Numbered from the stretch's first letter, positions 35,829-44,626 are shown. The stretch is 64,000 bases of DNA from Pedobacter sp. Leaf41 (GCF_001422545.1 NZ_LMLE01000007.1:124001-188000), one strand, 5' to 3'. The notes: generated by a model from the sequence alone, not told the origin. Numbers and translations are program-made.

Positions 35829-36512
35829 TTATTTCACCATTGTACTCAATTGAGCTAAATGTGCTTTAAGTTTCGGTAAATATTTAAGGGCATATTTTTT
35901 CACATCTTTATCCGATGATTTAGACCCTGCCTCGAAAAGTGCAACAACATTTTGATGATCCTTTAAGCTAGTTGCAAGATAAGCGTTGTCAAAATTTTCG
36001 CCTTTCAACTGGTTAAGGTTCGTGATTGATTGTTGCATATCGGCATCGCTAAGCATCGCAAAACCTTCAACCATAACACCTTTTGGCTGGCCCGTATTTC
36101 CTGCTTCACCTTGATTTTGATTTCGCGAGGTATCCAGCAAATTTGTAGGAGCCGAATCCACTCTACCATCGGGCCTTTGCCCTTCTGGCAATTTACTCGT
36201 TGGTAAACTTATGTTTTTTGTTTTTGCTAGGCTTAAAAGCTCCTGGTTTGCCTTAGTATGCAAGTCGAGAACGCTTGTTGAAAAACTTCTAATTTTTTGA
36301 TCTTTAGAAATTTCAGCGGCTAATCCGCTCATCTGTAAACTTTTTATTCCATACCGCATAGCTTGAGCCATAAAAACTTCAGGCGGAAGAACATTTTGTT
36401 TTCGTTCGTGGATGATCACATTTACTGAAGGCGTAATACGTTCTGATGCGTTAGCGCTTGCTGCAATTGATAAGCCGATAACAAATGCAAAGCTTGATTT
36501 AAGATTTCTCAT
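35829..36512 (-). CDS. DUF4142 periplasmic protein
   Basis: This 227-residue protein has a signal peptide (FVIGLSIAASANA) and a mostly helical, ferritin-like DUF4142 domain in two halves: VFMAQAMRYGIKSLQMSGLA ... FSTSVLDLHTKANQELL and NFDNAYLATSLKDHQNVVALFE. The conserved His of the SLKDHQ segment is present. The loop between the halves is Asn/Gly/Gln rich. DUF4142 proteins are exported helical bundles, often linked to stress response in Bacteroidota. A paralogue lies at 43315. Confidence 0.85.
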   Translation of the reverse strand: MRNLKSSFAFVIGLSIAASANASERITPSVNVIIHERKQNVLPPEVFMAQAMRYGIKSLQMSGLAAEISKDQKIRSFSTSVLDLHTKANQELLSLAKTKNISLPTSKLPEGQRPDGRVDSAPTNLLDTSRNQNQGEAGNTGQPKGVMVEGFAMLSDADMQQSITNLNQLKGENFDNAYLATSLKDHQNVVALFEAGSKSSDKDVKKYALKYLPKLKAHLAQLSTMVK

Positions 36513-36686
36513 AATTTTAATAGCTGATGTAGTTAATCAACTTAAAAAAACGTAAAAAAGTTTGCGCAAAATTTGATTTGAAATAGACGGTGAATAAAAG
36601 AAGTTAATAACTCAGGCAATGTGAACAACTAACTTAAACATCTGAAAATGAAAGACGTTAAGCATATATTACTCAACGTAAAGCTT

Positions 36687-37049
36687 ATGAAAAAGTGCAT
36701 ATTTGTAGTAGAAGATAATCCCAGTATCAGAGAGATTATCGAGTTCTTACTCACCGAGGAATTGTATGAGGTAAAAGCCTGCAGCAATATCAGTGATTTT
36801 TGGAATCAAATGCGGCTAAATATTCCAGACATGGTGATTTTGGATATCATGTTACCTGATGGAAATGGCATTGAGATATGTACACAATTGAAAGCCAATG
36901 TCAAAACACATCACATTCCGGTGATGATGATGTCCGCAAATAATCACTTAAACGCGGTAAAAGCTAAATGTACGGCAGAAGATTTTATTAACAAACCATT
37001 CGACTTGAATGATTTCGCAGGTCGTGTGGAACGTTATTTACCGAATTAG
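36687..37049 (+). CDS. Single-domain response regulator (CheY-like)
   Basis: The start at 36687 gives 120 residues beginning MKKCIFVVEDNPSIREII. Acidic residues at 9-10, phosphoacceptor Asp53 (MVILDIMLPDGNG), Ser (MMMSANN) and Lys (INKPFDLND) are all in place. No output domain is present. A 13-codon extension (ATG 36648) is possible. It is the close relative of the regulator at 61899, with the same Asp position and LPDGNGI and MMMSA motifs. Partner kinase unknown. Confidence 0.88.
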   Translation: MKKCIFVVEDNPSIREIIEFLLTEELYEVKACSNISDFWNQMRLNIPDMVILDIMLPDGNGIEICTQLKANVKTHHIPVMMMSANNHLNAVKAKCTAEDFINKPFDLNDFAGRVERYLPN

Positions 37050-37050
37050 T

Positions 37051-37875
37051 TTATCTAAAAAGTGACGAGCCACAATGCTTACAAAAAAGCGCATCCGAAT
37101 CGTGCCCTTCTAAGCTGCAACTTGGGCAAGATTCGGGCATTTCCTTTTTAGATTTTGCAGCAACAGCAATATCATGGGTAATAATTCCTGTAGGTACAGC
37201 GATAATGGCGTATCCAATAAGCATAACCACCGAAGCAACAAATTTTCCCATTGGGGTGATTGGAGAGATATCGCCGTAGCCTACCGTAGTTATGGTTACT
37301 ATTGCCCAATAAATACTCTCTGGAATATTCGAAAAACCATTTTCCCGCTGCTCTACCAGATACATGATTGAACCTAAAATTACGGTGATCGTTAACACGG
37401 TAAGCAGGAAGATGCTAATTTTTCTAAAACTGTTTTTTAGCGCCTGCGTAAGGAAATTAATTTCGCTAAGAAATTCTCCAAGTTTAAAAATCCTAAAAAC
37501 CCTTAATAATCTTAATGCTCTGAAGGCCAAAAGCGATTGTGCACCAATAAAAAATATACTTAAATACGACGGCAATAATGAAATAAGATCTATAATCCCC
37601 AGCAAACTAAATACATACCTCACTGGCTTTTTAATACTGATCAACCTCAAGACGTATTCTATGGTAAATAAGCCGGTAAACACCCACTCCACATGATAAA
37701 ATAATTTACCGTATTTATTGTGGATGCTAACAACACTATCAAGCATTACTACTATGATACTGGTAAATATAGCAATGAGTAAACCCACATCAAAAGCTTT
37801 GCCTGCAGGAGTATTCGACTCGTAGATCACCTCGTGCAAACGGAAACGCCAATGCTTAGATGTTGTTGGTTTCAT
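37051..37875 (-). CDS. Voltage-gated-type potassium channel with C-terminal zinc ribbon
   Basis: From ATG 37875 the protein has 274 residues. It has six transmembrane helices, an S4-like helix with spaced Arg (LRALRLLRVFRIFKLG), and the selectivity filter TTVGYGDI before the last helix. The C-terminal tail has a zinc ribbon, SCPSCSL ... LFCKHCGS (two CxxC pairs). This is the KvAP-like bacterial Kv architecture. The tail ribbon may serve in assembly or regulation. A second frame extension upstream (to 37941) is less likely since it would overlap the divergent gene region. Confidence 0.92.
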   Translation of the reverse strand: MKPTTSKHWRFRLHEVIYESNTPAGKAFDVGLLIAIFTSIIVVMLDSVVSIHNKYGKLFYHVEWVFTGLFTIEYVLRLISIKKPVRYVFSLLGIIDLISLLPSYLSIFFIGAQSLLAFRALRLLRVFRIFKLGEFLSEINFLTQALKNSFRKISIFLLTVLTITVILGSIMYLVEQRENGFSNIPESIYWAIVTITTVGYGDISPITPMGKFVASVVMLIGYAIIAVPTGIITHDIAVAAKSKKEMPESCPSCSLEGHDSDALFCKHCGSSLFR

Positions 37876-38027
37876 GCAGTAAAAATAATCATTTGGTATA
37901 ATAATAGAGACATTTTCCGAGATAGCAATTGAGCGAAGCAAGTTATCGGATCAGGCTATGGAGCGGAAAAAAACTGTTTGTAAATTGCTTACTAAACATT
38001 AATCGTTGTAAATCTGTTAACCTGAGT

Positions 38028-38747
38028 ATGGAGAAACTTCTACTTTTTTTCAATTTCATCTTCGTATTTCTTAATGCATCGGCACAATATAGCGACAGTA
38101 CGAGTTACCATCTTGTGCTTTCCTCTACAGGCTCAATTAACAGAACAGACGATCAGCGTGCTTATTTATTAAACAATGGTTTAAACTTCGGAATGAAGAA
38201 GGAAACCTTCGTTTTAAACTCTACCACCAGTTGGCTTTATGGAAAACAAAACAACAACTTAAGCAATAATGATTTCTCGAGTACGCTTAACTTCAACCTG
38301 TTTAAAGGACCAGAACATTTTTATTATTGGGGTTTGATCAATTACAACACCAGCTATTCGTTAAAGCTAAAAAATCAATTACTTGCCGGCGGTGGCATTG
38401 CCTACAGTTTTCTTGATGAACCTAATTCCTACATCAATTTGAGTAACGGCATTCTATTCGATCAAAGTAGTTTGGTGGTTGGCAAGCGTTATAATACCTT
38501 ACGTAATTCGCTCCGGTTACAGTTCCATTTTGCAGTTAAAGAAATCATCACCCTAGATGGAAGCCATTTTTTACAAAATTCTTTTTCAAGAGGTGGCGAC
38601 TATATTATCAGATCATCTACAACAATAGGTTTAAAGCTCAGAAAGTGGATTAGCCTCACTACTGCGCTGAACTATAATAGATTGAATATCACAGAAAGAG
38701 AGAATTTAAATTTCACCTACGGTTTAAGTTTAGACAAATATTTTTGA
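38028..38747 (+). CDS. DUF481-like outer-membrane beta-barrel protein
   Basis: The start at 38028 gives a signal peptide (KLLLFFNFIFVFLNASAQ) and a mature part of about 220 residues with alternating beta strands, for example SYHLVLSSTGSINRTDDQ and FVLNSTTSWLYGKQNN. This matches the DUF481 family of small outer-membrane barrels. The protein ends LSLDKYF, a typical terminal aromatic. Upstream in-frame codons to 37929 lack a signal peptide and are rejected. Function unknown. Confidence 0.8.
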   Translation: MEKLLLFFNFIFVFLNASAQYSDSTSYHLVLSSTGSINRTDDQRAYLLNNGLNFGMKKETFVLNSTTSWLYGKQNNNLSNNDFSSTLNFNLFKGPEHFYYWGLINYNTSYSLKLKNQLLAGGGIAYSFLDEPNSYINLSNGILFDQSSLVVGKRYNTLRNSLRLQFHFAVKEIITLDGSHFLQNSFSRGGDYIIRSSTTIGLKLRKWISLTTALNYNRLNITERENLNFTYGLSLDKYF

Positions 38748-38912
38748 CCTCAAATCAACTGACCAATCTCATTTATGAGGAAAAGCAAAATTTGATTGAA
38801 TGATAGACTATGTTGAAAATTATTACCCAATTTAAATAATTGATAAACAGATGAAAAGCTCATGATTTTATCTTTATCGAAATTTGGATACTTCAATTTC
38901 ACATTCAAATTA

Positions 38913-38920
38913 TAATTTTG
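38913..38920 (+). promoter_or_regulatory. -7 box TAATTTTG four bases before an ATG (likely leaderless)
   Basis: TAATTTTG matches TAnnTTTG exactly and only CGTT separates it from the ATG at 38925. A TTTG at 38883-38886 could be the -33 box, though the 26-base spacer is long. Confidence 0.5.
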
Positions 38921-38924
38921 CGTT

Positions 38925-39125
38925 ATGGCAAACACGAACGTTAGAAAATCTATACAAAGTAAAATAGAATCTTTAGGCAAAGAAATCGAAAGCCTTAAAC
39001 AAGAGTTATCGAAATGGGAAAAGATAGCTGCTGATTACGAAACAAATTCGGAAAGTATTGATCTTATCCTTTCTATACAAGTACCAGAAAAAAACGAGAC
39101 AAAAGCAAAAAAGATTAGACTTTAG
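38925..39125 (+). CDS. Small coiled-coil protein, function unknown
   Basis: This 66-residue protein begins VRKSIQSKIESLGKEIES and continues as a heptad-like helix (LKQELSKWEKIAADYETNSESIDLILS), then a basic tail. It has no signal peptide. The promoter -7 box just before the ATG supports expression. A role in an oligomeric regulatory complex is possible but not shown. Confidence 0.6.
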   Translation: MANTNVRKSIQSKIESLGKEIESLKQELSKWEKIAADYETNSESIDLILSIQVPEKNETKAKKIRL

Positions 39126-39268
39126 ATAGGCGTTTTATTATTTCCAATTCGATACTCTTAAAACTTAATCTGGAGGCTATACATTCTTAACCGTCTTTTT
39201 TGGAAAAAAGACAAAACCTTTAGAATAATGACACTGTTTTACAAGTAGTTAAAACAAAAATTATTCCT

Positions 39269-39463
39269 ATGAAAAAGTTAATGATTTTAATGCTACTTGC
39301 TAGTTTTAGCTTGGGCACTATTGCGCAAACCCGGCCAGATACCGTTAAAAAGAAAACTGAATGGCCTAAAAAGAAACCAGATAAAAAAGATCCCTCAAAG
39401 AGAGATACCATGAAAAGGGATACAATGAAAAGAGATACTACAAGGAAATTACCACCGAGGTAA
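39269..39463 (+). CDS. Small exported, very basic repeat protein
   Basis: This 64-residue protein has a signal peptide (LMILMLLASFSLGTIAQ) and a mature part of about 45 residues built almost only from Lys, Arg, Asp, Thr and Pro, with the repeat RDTMKRDTMKRDTTRK. Net charge is strongly positive. It lies just before a strong terminator. It may be an outer-membrane or DNA/polyanion-binding factor. I do not recognise a family. Confidence 0.6.
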   Translation: MKKLMILMLLASFSLGTIAQTRPDTVKKKTEWPKKKPDKKDPSKRDTMKRDTMKRDTTRKLPPR

Positions 39464-39471
39464 ATAAATTG

Positions 39472-39498
39472 AAAGCCCAGATGATTTGTCTGGGCTTT
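39472..39498 (+). terminator. Terminator after the small basic exported protein gene
   Basis: AAAGCCCAGA and TCTGGGCTTT form a perfect 10-base stem with a 7-base loop, followed by eight T. Confidence 0.85.
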
Positions 39499-39608
39499 TT
39501 TTTATAATATCGTTCCGATACTCAATAAATTTCTAAAACATATTTTCCAATCAGAACAATAACAAGTCCTGAATGTTAACTTTATCATAAAAACCAATTT
39601 AAAAAATT

Positions 39609-40013
39609 ATGAGTTTAACATTAGAAGTAGTAGAAAAAATATCAGCCGCCGCTAAAGCAAAGGCAACTGAAATTGGTGTTCCCATGAATATTGCTGTTGT
39701 AGATGAAGGTGCAAACTTAAAAGCATTTCATAGAATGGATAATGCTTGGCTTGGATCTATTGATATTTCCATAAAAAAAGCAAAAACGTCAAGATTTTTC
39801 GACATGGATTCTGGCGAAATCGGCAAGTTATCACAGCCTGGCCAACCACTTTACAATATCGAACACTCAAACGGAGGATTAATTAGCTTTCCAGGTGGAG
39901 TAGTTTTGAAAGATGAATCAGGTAAGGTAATTGGCGCCATCGGTGTTTCTGGAGGAAGCGTTGAGCAAGACCATAAAGTAGCAAGTGCAGGAGCTGCAGC
40001 GCTCAAAAGTTAA
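39609..40013 (+). CDS. GlcG/HbpS-family heme-binding-type protein
   Basis: This 134-residue protein belongs to the GlcG/HbpS (DUF336) family, with the characteristic [33 protein letters not shown] stretch, and [22 protein letters not shown] (about 95-116) near the end. Members include heme-degrading or heme-binding proteins. No signal peptide is present, so it is cytoplasmic here. A strong terminator follows directly. Confidence 0.88.
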   Translation: MSLTLEVVEKISAAAKAKATEIGVPMNIAVVDEGANLKAFHRMDNAWLGSIDISIKKAKTSRFFDMDSGEIGKLSQPGQPLYNIEHSNGGLISFPGGVVLKDESGKVIGAIGVSGGSVEQDHKVASAGAAALKS

Positions 40014-40021
40014 AAATCCAT

Positions 40022-40053
40022 AAATGTTAGATGCACTTATGCATCTAACATTT
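40022..40053 (+). terminator. Terminator after the GlcG/HbpS gene
   Basis: A perfect 14-base stem (AAATGTTAGATGCA and TGCATCTAACATTT) with a 4-base loop CTTA, followed by more T. Confidence 0.85.
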
Positions 40054-40125
40054 TTTCAAATACATCTTTAAAAATCCCAAAATTATTTCTTCTCTAACTG
40101 CTCTAATCTATTGCCGCATATTACT

Positions 40126-40821
40126 ATGATCTTAAACATCGACTGGAAAAATTTCTTCATTGGAGAGGAGAACTGGGAGTTTATGTTAGAAATAGCACTC
40201 CGAACTTTTATTATGTATTTTATAATTTTAGTTGGGTTAAGGCTTTTAGGAAAACGTGGCGTGAGGCAGCTTTCTGTTTTTGAACTGGTAGTGATTATCA
40301 GTTTAGGTTCTGCTGCAGGAGATCCGATGTTTTATAAAGAAGTTGGGCTTTTAATCCCTGTAATCATATTTTTTATTATTGTTGGCGCCTATCGGCTCAC
40401 CACATTTTTAACTGCAAAAAGCGAAAAACTAGATGATCTGATAGAAGGCAAACCTGTTTATCTAATCAAAAACGGACAGTTCAATATTGAAGAGTTTAAG
40501 AAAGAAACACTCGCACAAGATGAGTTTTTCTCAGAACTAAGGCAGCAAAGTATTTCTCATTTAGGGCAAATAGATACTGCTATCCTTGAAACATCTGGTA
40601 CACTGAGCGTATTCTTTTACACAGATGATCAAGTAAAACCTGGCTTGCCCATCTTGCCAGAGTTATTTGCTAAAAAAACCAAAATACTTCAACCAAATAC
40701 CAACTATGCCTGTACATTTTGTGGACACGTAGCAGAAGTAAATGAAGAATCAACTTTTCTTTGCCCAAATTGTAAACATGACGAGTGGGCAGCTGCCCTC
40801 CATAATTGCAGGGTTAAGTAA
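40126..40821 (+). CDS. DUF421 membrane protein with C-terminal zinc ribbon
   Basis: The ATG at 40126 is preferred to the TTG at 40111. The protein has about 231 residues: three N-terminal transmembrane helices, a YetF-like DUF421 domain with GLRLLGKRGVRQLSVFELVV (about 45-64) and KKETLAQDEFFSELRQQ (about 125-140), then a C-terminal zinc ribbon (CTFCGHVAEV ... FLCPNCKHDEW, about 190-225). DUF421 proteins are of unknown function; the ribbon is not part of the core family. It faces the next gene tail to tail. Confidence 0.88.
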   Translation: MILNIDWKNFFIGEENWEFMLEIALRTFIMYFIILVGLRLLGKRGVRQLSVFELVVIISLGSAAGDPMFYKEVGLLIPVIIFFIIVGAYRLTTFLTAKSEKLDDLIEGKPVYLIKNGQFNIEEFKKETLAQDEFFSELRQQSISHLGQIDTAILETSGTLSVFFYTDDQVKPGLPILPELFAKKTKILQPNTNYACTFCGHVAEVNEESTFLCPNCKHDEWAAALHNCRVK

Positions 40822-40829
40822 CAGCAACT

Positions 40830-41834
40830 TTATTCAAAAATACTAGCAAACAATTTGTTTGAATAAAGCTTCGCCTGATGATCGTAAATATGAGAAGTAC
40901 TCATAATTTCGTTCACCCCAAATTTGGAAACAAATGCGGCTAAGTTCAGTTTAATGGTATCTTTACTGCCAATAAACGAATAATATAACATCTGCTCAAC
41001 GGCTTCTTTTTCCAGCTGATCCCAATGGGCATTGATATTTTCTACAGGTGGCTTAAGTCGCTCTCTCCTTCCTGTTATCACACCTAAAAACATTTTCTTA
41101 ACCGAACTCGATAAGAATTCAGCTTGCTCATCTGTGTCGGCCGCAACCACATTAACGCAGGCTATAACATAAGGTTCGGCAAGAAAAGCAGAAGGTTTAA
41201 AATTATTTTTATAGATACCTACTGCCTGTTCAAATAATGCTGGTGCAAAATGACTGGCAAAAGCGTAAGGTAATCCTTTCTCTGCTGCTAATCTTGCACT
41301 ATCGGTACTAGAGCCTAATACCCAAATTGGAATATCGAGTCCTTCGCCTGGAATGGCACGAACTTTTGAATGAAGATTATCGGCAGAGAAAAGTTGCTGT
41401 AACCGCTCAATATCTTTCGGAAAGTTATGTGCAGCATGCATGTTTTCTCCCCTTATGGCCATTGCAGTAATTTGATCTGTTCCTGGCGCTCTGCCTAAAC
41501 CTAAATCTATTCGATTTGGATAAAGTGAAGCCAGTGTTCCAAATTGCTCTGCTACAATTAAAGGAGAATGATTTGGCAACATAATCCCGCCCGACCCAAC
41601 ACGAATAGTTTTGGTACCTCCGGCAATAAAACCTATCAATACCGCTGTTGCCGAACTTGCCACGCCTGCCATATTGTGGTGTTCGGCAAACCAATAACGG
41701 GTATAGCCAAGAGCTTCTGATTGTTGGGCAATTTCTAAACTTGTTTTAAATGTATCGGCTGCAGTATATCCATCTAATACGGTAGCTAAATCGAGAACGG
41801 AATAAGGAATATGTTTTAATGAAGTGATATTCAT
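40830..41834 (-). CDS. LLM-class flavin-dependent oxidoreductase
   Basis: This 334-residue luciferase-like monooxygenase has the TIM-barrel pattern with YTRYWFAEHHNMAG (about 43-56), the flavin-binding LYPNRIDLGLGRAPGT region and the VLGSSTDSARLAAEKGLPYAFASH segment. It is the bacterial YhbW-like subgroup, whose members use FMN supplied by a separate reductase. No reductase gene is adjacent. Substrate unknown. Confidence 0.9.
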   Translation of the reverse strand: MNITSLKHIPYSVLDLATVLDGYTAADTFKTSLEIAQQSEALGYTRYWFAEHHNMAGVASSATAVLIGFIAGGTKTIRVGSGGIMLPNHSPLIVAEQFGTLASLYPNRIDLGLGRAPGTDQITAMAIRGENMHAAHNFPKDIERLQQLFSADNLHSKVRAIPGEGLDIPIWVLGSSTDSARLAAEKGLPYAFASHFAPALFEQAVGIYKNNFKPSAFLAEPYVIACVNVVAADTDEQAEFLSSSVKKMFLGVITGRRERLKPPVENINAHWDQLEKEAVEQMLYYSFIGSKDTIKLNLAAFVSKFGVNEIMSTSHIYDHQAKLYSNKLFASIFE

Positions 41835-42249
41835 GTGCGCTTTTTGTAATTAAAGCACAAAAATATCTTTAAAAAACATGGCTTGCATCTTCTCAATTGT
41901 TATATGACCTTCAAGATACAAATGCGTCCTTTAACAGCAAAAGTAGGTAGGTAGTATACATTGACGGCAACAAATTGTGTATTTTTTTATCAGTTTTTGT
42001 AGTGTGCTACAGTCACCATGAAAGTTATCATCTTGTATATCAAATCCTTTACAATCATTGATTTTGCAGTATTTATCCAACTAAAAGTACTTTTAATGAA
42101 ACTAGTGGTAGCGTAAGGCAAATAAGCTATTATAAATAAAAATGCATTTAGCGAAATCATCATGAGTAGTTATACGCGAATAAATAACAGTTAATGTTAG
42201 CGGTATGAAGTTTGTCCATTGATAGACAATCACCTTAAAACATTATCCC
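41835..42249. other. 415-base non-coding gap upstream of the ECF sigma factor
   Basis: No gene is supported. It contains a 14-base perfect palindrome TAAAAGTACTTTTA at 42082-42095, and the inverted repeat TTGTC-N8-GACAA at 42212-42229, 21 bases upstream of the sigma-factor ATG. These could be regulatory sites for the sigma factor gene. Confidence 0.45.
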
Positions 42250-42774
42250 ATGAATAAAACAGAATTTAGCAGCATTGTTAATAGCAATGCAAGCTCGCTC
42301 CGCTCTCATGCATTACAATTTACCAAAGACCTGGACGACGCCAATGATCTTGTTCAAGATACATTGATGAAAGCTATCCGGTTTTTTCACAAATTTGAGG
42401 AAGGATCGAATTTAAAAGGCTGGCTCTTCGTAATCATGCGTAATACTTTTATCAATGATTATCGTAAAACAGCTAAGAAAAATGCTTTGATTACTACAGA
42501 GGAGGAAATCACTTATGCAAATTTAAGTCATAGCGCCACGAGAAATGTGGCTGAGAACAAGTTCATGATGAATGATATTCAAGGTGCATTGGATAGGTTG
42601 CCGAAAGCTTACCGCGATCCATTTGTGCGCTACTTCGAAGGTTACAAATATCATGAAATTGCAGAAGAATTAGGATTACCTATTGGTACTGTAAAAACAC
42701 ATATCCATCAGGCCAGAATTGAGTTAAAGAAAAACCTCAAAAATTATAAAACAGACGCCTACTACAGGCCATAA
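42250..42774 (+). CDS. ECF-type RNA polymerase sigma factor (copy 1)
   Basis: This 174-residue sigma-70 family protein has region 2 (LVQDTLMKAIRFFHKFEE ... GWLFVIMRNTFINDYRK, about 37-80) and region 4 with the HTH (FEGYKYHEIAEELGLPIGTVKTHIHQARIELKK, about 135-167). No anti-sigma factor is adjacent. Its close paralogue is at 61345, with region 4 almost identical, suggesting overlapping promoters. Its own upstream region has an inverted repeat at 42212-42229. A strong terminator follows. Confidence 0.92.
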   Translation: MNKTEFSSIVNSNASSLRSHALQFTKDLDDANDLVQDTLMKAIRFFHKFEEGSNLKGWLFVIMRNTFINDYRKTAKKNALITTEEEITYANLSHSATRNVAENKFMMNDIQGALDRLPKAYRDPFVRYFEGYKYHEIAEELGLPIGTVKTHIHQARIELKKNLKNYKTDAYYRP

Positions 42775-42776
42775 TA

Positions 42777-42803
42777 AAAAGCCCCGACTCAAAATCGGGG
42801 TTT
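42777..42803. terminator. Terminator of the ECF sigma factor gene
   Basis: CCCCGA (42782-42787) and TCGGGG (42795-42800), extended by A and T tracts on either side, form a GC-rich hairpin with a 7-base loop and a T run. It also serves the convergent acidic protein gene. Confidence 0.85.
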
Positions 42804-42808
42804 TTTAT

Positions 42809-43009
42809 TTAGGTTGATTTTTCATCTGCATCAGCATCAGAGCCACTTTGATCCGTGCTAACATCTCCTAACTGGTTAAAATCACCATTCTCATCATAAG
42901 CTTTATCAGCATCACTGCCATCCAACTCCTCATTAGGTATCACTCCTAATTTATCTTTTTTGTCTTCATTCTTTTCTTGATGATCCTTTTTTTGATTGTC
43001 CGTGTTCAT
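42809..43009 (-). CDS. Small acidic hydrophilic protein
   Basis: This 66-residue protein is composed almost only of Asp, Glu, Lys, Asn and Gly (NEELDGSDADKAYDENG, SGSDADADEKST), so it is probably disordered. It has no signal peptide. It resembles short acidic proteins of unknown function seen in Pedobacter-like genomes. It meets the sigma gene tail to tail. Function unknown. Confidence 0.55.
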   Translation of the reverse strand: MNTDNQKKDHQEKNEDKKDKLGVIPNEELDGSDADKAYDENGDFNQLGDVSTDQSGSDADADEKST

Positions 43010-43314
43010 AAGCTTGATATTTCTTATTAAACAATCAATCTAATAGCTAAAAGTTTGAAGTTTTTAATTTTTGTTATCTGTAATCCTATCCTCCTGCTCA
43101 TTTTAAAACATTATTGCAGAGCAACAAGCAGCTTAATCAGTGTTAATTTTTTTTTGTCTAACGGCAGTTCATTCGCTTTCAATAGGAACTCGTATCAATG
43201 CTTCAGCTTTAGTCAACACAGTCGATACCTATCAATTACTACTTTCGGAAGCCACCATTTTCAAATTCTCAAAACATTAAAATATTAATGGTGTTGATTT
43301 TTTAAAGGATTAAC
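43010..43314. other. 305-base non-coding gap
   Basis: AT-rich, divergent between the acidic protein and the DUF4142 lipoprotein. I see no supported gene, hairpin or promoter here. Confidence 0.5.
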
Positions 43315-43935
43315 ATGAGAGATACCCATTATATATTAGCGGCATTGTGTTTTACGGTTGTAGCAAGCTGTACAAGTTCAGAAAATAAATCCGAGAGCGG
43401 TCAAAAACTAGCTTCTGATACTATAGTTGCCGATACCGGAATCAGCCAGATTAGCAAATCAATCACATTAGACAGTACCGACACAAAATTTTTAAAGAAT
43501 GTTGCGATAAGTAATTTAACGGCAATCGAATTCGCGAATAAAATTATTCAACTGGACGCGAAAAGTGATCTAATTTCATTGGCAAAAAAACTAGTTTCCG
43601 ATCATAAAGCCTATCAGGTTTCATTGGAAAATTTAGCGAAGAAGAAGGGCTATCAATTGCCACAAACGCTGCCGCAAACCCCAATTCAAAACGTAAAAAA
43701 ACTAGAGACTTATGAAAAGGAAGATAGGAATGAATATTTTCTTCAGTCGGTTATTGAAGAATATCAAAAGACAATAGATCGTTTTGGACAGGCAACAACT
43801 TCCAAAGATGCAGATATAGCGGCGTTCGCAACACTTACTAAACCTAAGTGGGAAGTTACATATGGACAAAGCAAGAAACTTGAGAAAGAGCTAAGAGAGC
43901 AGAAGACAGGTCAAGGAAATGACCCAAGGCAATAA
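43315..43935 (+). CDS. DUF4142 lipoprotein
   Basis: This 206-residue lipoprotein (LCFTVVASC, Cys about 19) carries a DUF4142 domain with FLKNVAISNLTAIEFANKII (about 60-80), KKLVSDHKAYQVSLENLAKKKGY (about 90-112, with conserved His) and EEYQKTIDRFG. It is a paralogue of the protein at 35829 with a lipid anchor in place of a plain signal peptide. Probable role in the periplasm under stress. It converges with the small membrane protein that follows. Confidence 0.85.
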   Translation: MRDTHYILAALCFTVVASCTSSENKSESGQKLASDTIVADTGISQISKSITLDSTDTKFLKNVAISNLTAIEFANKIIQLDAKSDLISLAKKLVSDHKAYQVSLENLAKKKGYQLPQTLPQTPIQNVKKLETYEKEDRNEYFLQSVIEEYQKTIDRFGQATTSKDADIAAFATLTKPKWEVTYGQSKKLEKELREQKTGQGNDPRQ

Positions 43936-43943
43936 AATACTCC

Positions 43944-44102
43944 TTAACGATTTTTAATAATCATGCTCATTTCTGGAAACCCTTTTTTCAACGCAGGCTG
44001 AACAAATGAGAAAATTATTGCCAATACAAATGCTGCTAAAATACAATAGAAACTAGCTTTGGAGCTAAATTCCATTTGATCAGGTCTCCTGCCTTGTTCC
44101 AT
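43944..44102 (-). CDS. Small membrane protein (52 aa)
   Basis: A short frame from the ATG at 44100-44102 to the stop at 43944-43946. The sequence has a charged N-terminus (MEQGRRPDQMEF), one hydrophobic helix (ASFYCILAAFVLAIIFSFV) and a basic tail. It converges with the DUF4142 gene and is divergent from the gene at 44210. Composition and topology look genuine, but no family is recognised. Confidence 0.45.
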   Translation of the reverse strand: MEQGRRPDQMEFSSKASFYCILAAFVLAIIFSFVQPALKKGFPEMSMIIKNR

Positions 44103-44209
44103 GTTAAATCAAGAATAAATTATAGGGATAGTAGATCAAAGACAATTAAACCCAGAGAATGTTTTACAAACAGAAAATATTCTAATATTATTTTAATACT
44201 AAGTTAATA

Positions 44210-44569
44210 ATGATGACAAAACGCGATACACAGAAACCCTACAATCTCCTCATTGATGGCCTTAGTGCAATAGGCATGGGTTTAGGAATTTATTTGCCGC
44301 GACCAACAATAGAAAAAAGAATAGCGAAAAGTGTAAATTTAGCTGATTCAAGCATTAATAAAACACTATCACATTCCCCTGAGAAAGCATTTTCCAATCC
44401 ACTAACTTTCGAACTAGCCGGTTTAGGTGGAATAGCGCTTTATCGCTTTTACCAAGGCCTAAAAAAGGGCAAAAAAGCAAATATTGTGGAGGGATTTTTT
44501 TTAACCTCTATATTGGCGGCAGCCATAATTTACCAGGCTACTTTGCCGAAAAACCAGTCGGTAAAATAG
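44210..44569 (+). CDS. Hypothetical membrane protein
   Basis: This 119-residue protein has two or three hydrophobic segments (GLSAIGMGLGIYLP, ELAGLGGIALYRFY, and EGFFLTSILAAAIIYQA near the end). The start is ATGATG. No motif is recognised. A two-helix inner-membrane protein is likely. Nothing is known from the neighbours. Confidence 0.55.
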   Translation: MMTKRDTQKPYNLLIDGLSAIGMGLGIYLPRPTIEKRIAKSVNLADSSINKTLSHSPEKAFSNPLTFELAGLGGIALYRFYQGLKKGKKANIVEGFFLTSILAAAIIYQATLPKNQSVK

Positions 44570-44626
44570 ATTAAAAAGGGAGGAATTTCATCATTCGATA
44601 TTTTCAATGATAGAAGAAATAGTTTC

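Noticed and set aside
42018..42116. 32-residue hydrophobic open frame upstream of the ECF sigma factor
   Set aside because: It is too short to support, with no signal, motif or promoter. A chance frame in AT-rich DNA is as likely.
43055..43288. 77-codon open frame on the plus strand
   Set aside because: It begins with a TTG-like codon and has unusual composition (many Ser, Phe, Cys), no conserved motif and no ribosome-binding site or promoter. I treat it as non-coding.
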